Made by a program: the position numbers and the translations under genes. DNA of 64,000 nt from Thereva unica (taxonomy: Eukaryota; Arthropoda; Insecta; Diptera; Therevidae), in assembly GCA_949987705.1 (NCBI GenBank), contig OX465286.1, positions 6,983,445 through 7,047,444 on the forward strand. Reading direction: 5' to 3'. Every line of letters starts with the position of its first letter. The first letter of the stretch is position 1. Shown here piece after piece: positions 56,037-64,000 of this stretch. The notes beneath the pieces were generated by a model, which did no database searches, had not been told where the DNA came from, and saw nothing but the letters and a program-made list of their open reading frames with translations.

Positions 56037-57447
56037 CAGGGCCGGCGCTTGGGGTTTTTGCGCCCGGTGCACTTTGCCATATTGCGCCCAATAAGCTGTT
56101 CATTTTTGAATGCACTGAAGGGCAATGGAAAAATTCACAAACACTCACTGAATGGGAGAAATAATTTTCACAGTTTGCGCAAAATTTAAGATTGCACCAT
56201 AATAATACGTATAACATTAAAAAAAAAATTACTTAAACAGTTAGTTTCACATAGCTCAAACTCCAACTAACAAAAATCTGCTGAAAACGTCGTTTACGGA
56301 GAAGAGAGTACGCGATGACGATGGGGCGGGCTGATTTTTTGAACCTCTAAATTCCTTCACCTTTTGAATCAACTTTTTGACAGTTATGTTGTTTTTGGTT
56401 TCTCTTTTACTAGTAAAAGAAAAGAAATGCCGAAAGGGAGAATTATTAAAAGCAACAACAACAAGAAAAGGCATTCGAACGTATAATTTGTTTGGAAAAG
56501 TTGGCTTTTGTGAAAACCCATGAGATTCTTCATCGAATTTCAAAAGGGAATTGACGGTTACAGTCAATTTTTTATTGGTTGGCTCGTGTGAAACTGGCCA
56601 TATTAATTTGCTAGAACAGTAATACCCGGGCTTCACTGGCCGAACTGCGCAAGTTCGGACATATTGGTGAACTGAACTTCCAATTTTTGCATGGGACACA
56701 TTTTCACGTATTGAACTCAGGAAAAATAAAGCCTGAGTTCGCCCAACAGAACATGAAATTGAGATCGGTAAAAAGAAGGTAATCAACCGGAGCAATGGAA
56801 TATCATTGCAGTGAGCTTTTGCATTTGTAACTTCTGGCGAAAAGCAACAGCAATTTCAAGCATGAACTGAGCATGCCAGCCGGTGAAGCCACTTATGCGG
56901 ATTGAATTGAACTTTAATGAACTAAGGACGGTAAAGCCGGGCTATAAAGGAACAACCAAAAAAGAGCTATTATAGACGATTTTCCGCCACAAGGAATTTT
57001 GTTATCCTAATTTCGTTCATTTACCTCTTTTAACAATGCTTGAAACCGAATTTAAAAGTGGAGCAAAAAACGCCCTCAAGTTTATATCAATCACAGTAAC
57101 CAGCAATACATAATACAGAGCCATCGGAACAATTTTTCCTTTGGATGTGTGAATATGGTGCTTTTTACCGAATTTTCAAAAAGGGCTCCAAATAAATGAG
57201 AGATTTTTCTTTCACTTAGGAGATTTTTTTTTAAATTTCTCGAATCTTCCTGCATGAGGACAGGTGAAATTTGCCTGTACAGAGACAGAAATTGGGTAAA
57301 TTTGTGCAATTTCTCGCACCCGTGAGAATTATTTACGATTTTTTTTTTTAAGTTTTAAATCTGAATTTGTGAAATTGCGCCCCCGACACATTGCGCCTTG
57401 CGCCCGGTGCAAGTACTCCATTCGCACCTAAGAAGCCGCCGCCCCTG
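56037..57447 (+). mobile_element. Non-autonomous hAT element, copy 5 (1411 bp)
   Basis: The ends CAGGGCCGGCGCTTGG and AGCCGCCGCCCCTG are flanked by GTTAAAGC (56029-56036) and GATAAAGC (57448-57455), an 8-bp duplication with one change. Subterminal TTTTTGCGCCCGGTGCAC and TTGCGCCCGGTGCAAGTAC match the family. The body resembles copy 4. It is inserted in the centre of the CCCAGTGGGAAA element. Confidence 0.92.
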
Positions 57448-57648
57448 GATAAAGCCGCTCTCGGGCTTTGAAAGAAAAAGGCTATTGCGAAAGATGAACG
57501 AAAATAAAAGCTTTTCGATACCGGATCACATATCCACAGGCGCCCATGAATATTTCTTTTTTATAAAGCTTTTTCGTTATGCTCCTAGAACGTTTTTGAG
57601 GAGCATAAAAACGTATGCTCCCCTGCAATGACATGCAATGTTAAAAAG

Positions 57649-58182
57649 TATATGGAACTGGTATGGGTACGGGAGCGCTGTAAGCTCCTTTTGTAGTGCT
57701 CAAAGATGGCTGCTGGAGCACTCCATTTCCCACTGGGTATATGGAACTGGTATGGAAATGGGAGCGCTGTAAGCTTCTTTTGGAGTGCTCAAAGATGGCT
57801 GCTGGAGCACTCCATTTCCCACTGGGTATATGGAACTGGTATGGAAATGGGAGCGCTGTAAGCTTCTTTTGGAGTGCTCAAAGATGGCTGCTGGAGCACT
57901 CCATTTCCCACTGGGTATATGGAACTGGTATGGAAATGGGAGCGCTGTAAGCTTCTTTTGGAGTGCTCAAAGATGGCTGCTGGAGCACTCCATTTCCCAC
58001 TGGGTATATGGAACTGGTATGGAAATGGGAGCGCTGTAAGCTTCTTTTGGAGTGCTCAAAGATGGCTGCTGGAGCACTCCATTTCCCACTGGGTATATGG
58101 AACTGGTATGGAAATGGGAGCGCTGTAAGCTTCTTTTGGAGTGCTCAAAGATGGCTGCTGGAGCACTCCATTTCCCACTGGG
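57649..58182 (+). repeat. Right tandem array, six 89-bp units
   Basis: Units start TATATGGAACTGGTATGG at 57649, 57738, 57827, 57916, 58005 and 58094 and end TTTCCCACTGGG. Units 2-6 are almost identical; unit 1 differs at several bases. The length, 534 bp, is exactly 6 x 89. Confidence 0.97.
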
Positions 58183-58189
58183 GTATTAT

Positions 58190-59975
58190 AAAACTCATTT
58201 CGACTATAAATCAAGTGGAAGATGAGGTCTATTTTACAAACTGAGGTCTAACTGACTGAGGTCTGTTATTAGAGAACATAAAGTATGGTGTATATATGTA
58301 GGTATCAGGAAAAAGTTTTTTCTTATATGTATACATTTTGTGTTGTCTCTCTATTTGTTTAATTTAATGTGAATTAAAGTTTTGATATGATTTTCTTTTT
58401 CTTTGTTTTAGTGCTTTCTACATTTTTTGTTTTATTGTGTTGTTTTTTCTTCTTCTATATAGTTTTTGATATTTCAACTGTTAATGCGATATGTTTTGAC
58501 TAACTTTATTGATTTATTAGTTTTATAGATTTTATTTAATGTTTTTATCCTAAAATTTTGCTGCTAAAAATTTGCTTTAATTCTATAATATAATTCTCTC
58601 TTTTGAAATATAGTTGGTTTTTTTTTTCAACGTATGAGGGTGTGGCAGATTACCTTGAATTTAAATTAAAAAAAAAAAAAAAAAAGTAAAATAACAATAA
58701 ATGAAATATAAATTACGATGAACAACCGAACAACTACAAGGTATCTTCCGTATTGGGCAAACATAAAAAACATCAAAGCTTTGGTGAGAATTGCAAAATA
58801 CAATCCTGCAAGGAGTCGTTAAAAAATAGCTTTTTCAGAGTGTGTAGTCACTCTTGTGTTCATATCATCCCAAACTTAGCGTTTTTTTATAGCCCAGGCA
58901 TAGTCCCTAAAGGACAGATTCGTTCATTCAATCGGCGGTGAATTAGTTGTCTGTGATAAAAAAAAAAAAAATAAATAAAAAAACATAATAGAAGCTTTTA
59001 TAGAAGAAATTTAACAGCCTACCCCGCTTTCACAAAAGGCAGAAAGAAATGGTAAGGGCCTTGATCTTATTTAATAAAAAAAAAAGAACGCGATAAATCT
59101 CTATGGAAAAAAAAGCGGAACCGAAAAGCTAATTTAAAGCTTCCATATAGCAGGATTGGCTCATGGATACTTTTTAACGAAAACTTGATTCCAAACGAAA
59201 AACAAACGAAAAAAGTTTAACCTGAGGGATGTTTTTGAAAAAAGCTCAAGCGGGGTTGATTTTTTGAATAAGAAGCTTTATGTATAAAATGGTGATTTTT
59301 AAAATTATTTAAATTGAAAGGAGTCTGAATTAAATAGCCTCTAGACATGCAGAACGTATTTATGACGAATATTTATCATTTATTACGAATATGAATGTTA
59401 TTAATTAGGAAAATCGATTTGGCAAAAATTTTGCTTAATCAATTACGAAAACTCAACAACCAACTATCGAAATATAATGACGTATGTATTTTAACGTGTG
59501 TCATCTGGCTAAAGGCGTTCTTCATAAATGACGAATTTTCGTCATAATATTGATTTCCGTGTGTCAAGACTATTAGTGCAATTATAGGCATGATGGACAT
59601 CTATCATAAATGACAAATTTTCGTCATAATGTTGTTTTCCTTGTGTCAAGGCGATTAGTGCAGTTAAATGCATTATAGACGTCCTTCATAAATGACAAAT
59701 TTTCAATGTTGATTTCCATATGTCAAGACTATTAGTGCACTTAAAGGCACATGTACGTGTGCATAAACAGTCACATATTAACATAATCAGATTTCATTTT
59801 AACATGACCTTTATCTGTGGTTTATTTTCGCTAATTATGACGTATATAACAGAAAAGAAGCTTATTTCGTTTTTTTTTTATAAATTTACAACATATTTGC
59901 TAGAATAAGTGTCAACCCTAATAAAGAAGGAACATTAAGTCAATGAAAAATAAATAACCCTCCTTTCCATAACCC
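58190..59975. other. AT-rich sequence, no gene seen
   Basis: A/T homopolymers (58619-58628, 58669-58685). A loose direct repeat of CATAAATGACGAATTTTCGTCATAAT and relatives lies near 59523, 59605 and 59686 with period about 80 bp. No coding evidence. Confidence 0.5.
59520..59755 (+). repeat. Three loose direct repeats, period about 80 bp
   Basis: CTTCATAAATGACGAATTTT, CATAAATGACAAATTTTCGT and CTTCATAAATGACAAATTTT are each followed by TGTCAAG(A/G)C(T/G)ATTAGTGCA, at about 59520, 59605 and 59684. Confidence 0.8.
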
Positions 59976-59982
59976 ACTTTTA

Positions 59983-60405
59983 CAGCCGACTCTTGTCGTG
60001 TCGTGCGTACGCTCGTTTTGAATGGGTGATTCCACACGAGCGTACACACGACACGACAACAGTCGGCTGCAGAGATGGCTTATGGAGAAGAGACTGAGAG
60101 AGGGCGATGGAAATTATTTTCATTTCATTGTCCTCTTTCACCCCCTTCTCCATAAACTATGGCCACGGTGCTGAAAGTCGAGTCGTTACGACACGACAAG
60201 TCGTTTGAGTTGAAGAAAGTGGTTTTTTAGTTGAATTACGACTTTCAGCACAGAGACCTAGAATCGAAACACTAAGTTGAGTGTAGGCCCTTGTACTAAA
60301 AGTCATGATTGGACTGAAACGTCATTATGTTCAACTCAAACGATTTGTCGTATCGTGACGCCGATTCTTGACGTGTCGTGTGTGCGCTCGTGTGGAACTT
60401 AGGCA
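59983..60405. repeat. Cluster of hairpins built on CGTGTCGTGCGTACGCTCG
   Basis: CAGCCGACTCTTGTCGTGTC and following bases (59994) face their inverse at about 60068; GTGCTGAAAGTCGAGTCGTT (60168) faces GACTTTCAGCAC (60251); a third piece at 60345-60400 repeats GACGTGTCGTGTGTGCGCTC. It may be the remains of one foldback element. Confidence 0.65.
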
Positions 60406-60589
60406 ATCAGGCGTAACATCGACGAACTTCTTCCGCAGGTGTGATAATTTATTCAATGTGAGTCCCGCAAGAGGCATAGAAGAAGAGTGTTGCTCTGATT
60501 TCACAAGCGTTAACGAATTTGCTGAAGTTACCGACAATTATAATACTTCACAATGATTGATAGGTCTATGGAAATTCAATCTGCCCAAT

Positions 60590-60761
60590 TTGGGGAGGAT
60601 GGTGTGGGAGCGCCTCGATAGTTTATTGAAACAGTTATTACGCAGGATCCTTGTTAAGACATCATTAGATTTTGACAATATGACGCATGCTGTTTTATGT
60701 GAATGTGAGACCCTAATTATAGCTGCTAGACCCTTGATTTATCTTTCTGAAGATACAATGG
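60590..60761 (+). pseudogene. BEL/Pao-like integrase fragment
   Basis: A frame reads GRMVWERLDSLLKQLLRRIL then VLCECETLIIAARPLIYLSE. VWERLV.S.K...R.+L, the late catalytic-type glutamate in CE(T/V)E and (N/A)(A/S)RPLTY+S are the end of the integrase core in BEL/Pao and related LTR retroelements. It is cut by the inverted-repeat element at 60762. Only this segment is present; no LTRs were seen. Confidence 0.77.
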
Positions 60762-60910
60762 CTGGGTTCCGAAATAGAACCCAGCATGCCGGCCAGTGCT
60801 TATGGCGTCTTAAATCGCACTCAATTGGTATTGAAAATATACAGAATCGGGTGCGATTTAAGACGTCATTAGCACTTGCCGGTATACTGGGTTCTATTTG
60901 GGAACACACC
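60762..60910. mobile_element. 149-bp inverted-repeat element in integrase relic
   Basis: Arms of about 60 bp: AAATAGAACCCAGCATGCCG (about 60772) against the inverse of CGGTATACTGGGTTCTATTT, and GTCTTAAATCGCACTC against GGGTGCGATTTAAGAC. CAATGG flanks both ends (60756-60761, 60911-60916), a possible 6-bp duplication. MITE-like. Confidence 0.75.
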
Positions 60911-61666
60911 CAATGGATTTGTCGCCACAGACCCCCGATTTATTCTCAACTCATTATTGTAACCTGTTAGGGTGAACCTGTATTCTTCCCTTTACTCAGC
61001 ATGTGTGGTGTCCTACTGAACAATCTCCTAACTTTTCTTCGAATTGAAGCCAATGGATTTGAAGCAGTCTCTACTGTAAACAGGTTATATAAAGTGGTAG
61101 ATTAGTTAAGCCCATCCCATCAGATTAAACTTGTAAAATCATTTGTATTGTTTGTATCACTTGAGCATTTTTTTTATGTGAAAGACTAGAGGCTCAGGGA
61201 AAGTCCCTTTGTACTGTCGACAATCTATTTTTTTTTTTTCGTATAGAGTGCAATGTCGAACAGCAGCTCTGGTCGGAAGATAGTGAAGAGAGATAGAGAA
61301 AAGTGAAGGAAGGAACTGCCAAGCCGCAATATTTTTATTCCACCTACTCCCAACCATTACTAATCGCGATTCTGACATCGGGGCATCGAGAAACAACTCG
61401 ATGCGAGTGTTATGCCTCCTGAAACGAGTTGAATCTCATCAACCAACCGATGACATGCGCTTTGGTGGAGCGGAGAAGGACTATGGAAGGCTATGACAGA
61501 AGGAATCAGGAATGAAAAAAAAAACAGAAGGAATCAGGAAGAAGAAGGAAGGAAAGTTTTTTAGGTGGGGAAAGTGGGAAAGACGAAGGAACATGGGGCT
61601 GGCCGGGATTCGAATCCGGGACCTCTGAGATGGTAGCCCAGGCGCCTTACTCTTTAGACTACCGAG

Positions 61667-62439
61667 TAATGATGAGCAAGACTGGTCTTGCAGTTTTGCC
61701 TTTGCTTGCACATTTAGTAAAATCAAAGCTAGACCACGACAAGACAGGACTATAGAAGAGTGAAAGATCAAGATAGAAAGATTTTTGGCTCATCACTAAG
61801 TGCTAAAAGTCTTGCAAAAAGTCTTGCAGAAAGTCTTGCAAAAAGTCTTGCAAAAAGTCTTGCAGAAAGTCTTGCAGAAAGTCTTGCAAAAAGTCTTGCA
61901 GAAAGTCTTACAGAAAGTCTTGCAAAAAGTCTTGCAGAAAGTCTTGCAAAAAGTCTTGCAAAAAGTCTTGCAGAAAGTCTTGCAGAAAGTCTTGCTAAAA
62001 GTCTTGCAGAAAGTCTTGAAGAAAGTCTTGTAAAAAGTCTTGCAGAAAGTCTTGCAAAAAGTCTTGCAAAAAGTCTTGCAAAAAGTCTTGCAGAAAGTCT
62101 TGCAGAAAGTCTTGCAAAAAGTCTTGCAAAAAGTCTTGTAGAAAGTCTTGCAGAAAGTCTTGCAAAAAGTCTTGCAGAAAGTCTTGCAGAAAGTCTTGCA
62201 AAAAGTCTTGCAAAAAGTCTTGCAAAAAGTCTTGCAAAAAGTCTTGCAGTCTTGTCTTGGTCTTGCTAAATGTGGAAGACCAGACTTTTCGCTCATCACT
62301 GTGTAAGACTTTTGGCACTTAGTGATGAGCCAAAAGTCTTGCTATCTTGATTTTGCAGTCTTATTTTGCCCTTGTCCTGTATTGCCATGATCTTGCTTTT
62401 CTTGCTAAATGTGCAAGAACAGTTTTGCTCATCACACTA
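61667..62439. mobile_element. 773-bp hAT-like element made of a 12-bp tandem repeat
   Basis: The ends TAATGATGAGCAAGACTG and, inverted, TAGTGTGATGAGCAAAACTG are flanked by a perfect 8-bp duplication CTACCGAG (61659-61666, 62440-62447). Arms of about 140 bp (including TTTGGCTCATCACTAAGTGC at 61785 and its inverse at 62315) surround the 12-bp array. The YARNG start and 8-bp duplication fit hAT. No transposase. Confidence 0.9.
61808..62249 (+). repeat. About 37 tandem copies of AGTCTTGCARAA (12 bp)
   Basis: Unit AGTCTTGCAAAA or AGTCTTGCAGAA, with rare variants (GTTAC, GAAGAA, GTAAAA). Since 12 is a multiple of three, all frames stay open, and the plus frame would read SLAK/SLAE repeats. I regard it as non-coding. 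Confidence 0.97.
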
Positions 62440-62456
62440 CTACCGAGGCCCTCCAT

Positions 62457-64000
62457 GTAAGTTAATTAAATTGTTCTTTGCATTATCTTCGATGGGGGAT
62501 GATATCGAAAATCAAGGTTAGTTTAGTTGGGGAAACACTTTGATATTATAGGTACTATAAACAATAAACTTAGTTTCGTTTCGACTTAAGCGCGCACAAT
62601 CAACTAGCGTTTTACTATGCAAACAGATTCCATAAAATTCAATGTCCAGAAGAGTGAAATATATAATACAATAGACGTAACTTTTTAGCTGCACAAATAG
62701 GCATATTAATTTATCTTATTATAATTTTTTTTTTTATAATTATTTATTAATAAGGAAAAGATTTTTTTTTATTATTATTATTTTTTTTGTTATTATCTTA
62801 AATTGCATACCGTTAAAGGAACTAGACGCGCAATTAAAACACAAAACCGAAAGGGGTCACCAATCGAATTAAAAATGAAAAAAAAAAAAAAATACGGCCA
62901 CCAAATATATTATAATAATTTGACTATAAGTATTATTAATTAAAATTTTCTTTTTTTTTGTGTGTGTGTGTTTTTTTTTAAATTTTCTCGTTTTATAACT
63001 ACACACACACCATTAAATGTTAGTATATATGTATATAATATAATTTTAATCACTTATGGTTATTGTCAAAATATTTTTTTTTTGTTTCATTTTTTTTTAT
63101 ATATAATACAATAATCGTAATTAAAATTTTGTTCTCTTATAATTATAAATTTTATCAATGATAGCATTTTTTTTTTAAATTCAATACACATAAATGTCTC
63201 ATAAAGCTGTTCATTTTTGTTGTTGTTGTTAAATATTATTGTCTATAATATCCCTTTTTTGTGTTTAAATGTTTTTTGTTTGTGTTTAGTTTTAAACATT
63301 ATATTACACTTTTCTAAATTTTTAATTTAAATGTGAATATTTTTTTTTTGTTTTTATTAAAATACTTTTAACTTGTGTAAAATTATTTTTATTTTATTTT
63401 TTTGTTTTTTTTTATTTTATTTTTTTTTTTTTTTTTTAATATGAAAAGTATTTTTTTTTTTTTTTTTTGTGAATTAAAAAGTGTGATAAAAACAAAAAAT
63501 GTGAAATGTGCATTTTCTGAGATGTTTTTTTTTTGCATATAAAAAATATTTCCTCCTTAATTGTGTGTATATAAATATAATTATATATATATATTTTTTT
63601 GTGATCATTTTTGTAAATAGGATTGAAGAGAGCTGCCATGCGTTACAAATAAGATTATGTTCTTGATATAATTTCTTCAATTTTTTTTTGTGTTCTTTAT
63701 GTGAAATATATAATTTTTGCATATATATAAAGATGGTGATATTAATATATGTATATATGTATATATATTTCCTCTTCATTTTGCTTGTGTTTTTGTTTTT
63801 TTTTTTTTTATTTATTTAAATATTGTCTACAGATATTTTTAATTAAAATGTACAAGTAGAATTGATATTTTGTGAATGAGAATTTATGTATAATTTTCTC
63901 TCATCCCCGTTTGTTGTTGAAAATTATTATCCTTTTTTTTTTTTAATGTCATCTTCTTTCGTATATATGTATATATAATAAATAATTGTTGTTAAGATGT
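62457..64000. other. Highly AT-rich sequence, no gene seen
   Basis: Dominated by T runs, (TA)n and A runs, increasingly T-rich after 62700. No motif-bearing frame or splice-flanked exon. Confidence 0.6.

Larger units (their letters stand above)
55397..58182 (+). mobile_element. CCCAGTGGGAAA-ended element with tandem arrays at both ends
   Basis: The ends CCCAGTGGGAAAAATTGG (55397) and, inverted, CCATTTCCCACTGGG (58182) form a 12-bp terminal inverted repeat. The left end is repeated at 55397, 55508, 55652 and 55795; the right end is a six-unit 89-bp array. Between them is a unique centre (55940-56036 and 57448-57648) shared with 41234-41720, interrupted by hAT copy 5. No protein is encoded. 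Confidence 0.85.
61240..62456 (-). mobile_element. tRNA-derived SINE, copy 2, split by a hAT-like element
   Basis: Minus strand: the head begins near 62456 (GAGGGCCTCGGTAG), is broken by 61667-62439, then runs TCTAAAGAGTAAGGCGCCTG with a B box GGATTCGAATCCC near 61606-61618. The body passes CCCACTTTCCCCACCTA, CGCATGTCATCGGTTGG, CAACTCGTTTCAGGAGGCAT and GTTGGGAGTAGGTGGAATAA to near 61240. It shares the order of copy 1 (40956-41790). Confidence 0.85.

Noticed and set aside
53256..56795. Minus-strand frames of 149 and 179 residues in the two long hAT copies, similar to each other
   Set aside because: The similarity reflects the shared non-coding body; frames are shifted relative to each other and show no transposase motifs.
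57696..58244. Repeated 84-residue frames
   Set aside because: A product of the 89-bp array read in shifting frames.
61600..61665. tRNA gene on the minus strand
   Set aside because: Same SINE head, broken by an insertion in its 5' part.
61760..62299. Long overlapping open frames (SLAK/SLAE repeats on plus, FCKT repeats on minus)
   Set aside because: They arise because a 12-bp tandem repeat lacks stops in most frames; the region is a transposon-derived array.
1..64000. CRISPR arrays, operons, prokaryotic promoters or terminators
   Set aside because: No regular spacer-repeat pattern or bacterial gene organisation exists; the tandem arrays here have no unique spacers.

Overview
This window looks like non-coding DNA from a large, repeat-rich insect genome, most likely a fly (Diptera; inferred). 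It has long AT-rich tracts, homopolymers and microsatellites, no operon structure, spliced exons with canonical GT-AG junctions, and a dense, nested layer of transposable elements typical of arthropods. One 200-base run of N (21315-21514) marks an assembly gap.

The only convincing host gene is on the minus strand near the left side: two adjacent exons (7775-7956 and 7524-7671), split by a 103-base phase-0 intron. They encode a complete immunoglobulin domain that I read as the first Ig domain of a Dscam-family neuronal cell-adhesion receptor. No signal-peptide exon was found in the 56 kb to the right (upstream for this gene) and no second Ig domain in the 7.5 kb to the left, so the window is probably made mostly of two long Dscam introns.

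The rest is mobile DNA. Left part (1-13.5 kb): a 5'-truncated LOA-type non-LTR retrotransposon with a 13-bp target duplication, interrupted in its RNase H by a small hAT element; a 148-bp GAA-tailed retrotransposon tail; another hAT copy; a decayed endonuclease/reverse-transcriptase element (10.0-12.05 kb); and a 1.3-kb inverted-repeat element with TTA target duplications. Middle (18-37 kb): fragments of R1/LOA, Jockey/CR1, RTE and Ty3/gypsy elements, a 770-bp palindrome with outward-facing TATA boxes, an Ig-free 3.1-kb minus-strand Jockey/CR1 element (29.0-32.16 kb) containing nested repeats, and a gag/RNase H element (33.8-37.2 kb) carrying a Harbinger-like MITE. Region 40.9-47.4 kb: a tRNA-derived SINE split by another element, a mariner-type transposase relic, a Ty3/gypsy integrase tail, and an RTE-type endonuclease gene split by a 1.85-kb palindromic element. 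Region 49-63 kb: a triplicated 355-bp tandem block, two long hAT copies with 8-bp duplications, an element whose two ends are expanded into different tandem arrays, a BEL/Pao-like integrase relic, and a 773-bp hAT-like element built mainly from about 37 copies of a 12-bp repeat, inserted in the tRNA head of a second SINE.

No gene set here acts as a pathway. The interest lies in the transposon archaeology: at least five copies of one non-autonomous hAT family, several elements with defined ends and target duplications, and repeated nesting that gives relative insertion ages. Distant protein-family names come from motif recognition alone and were not searched.
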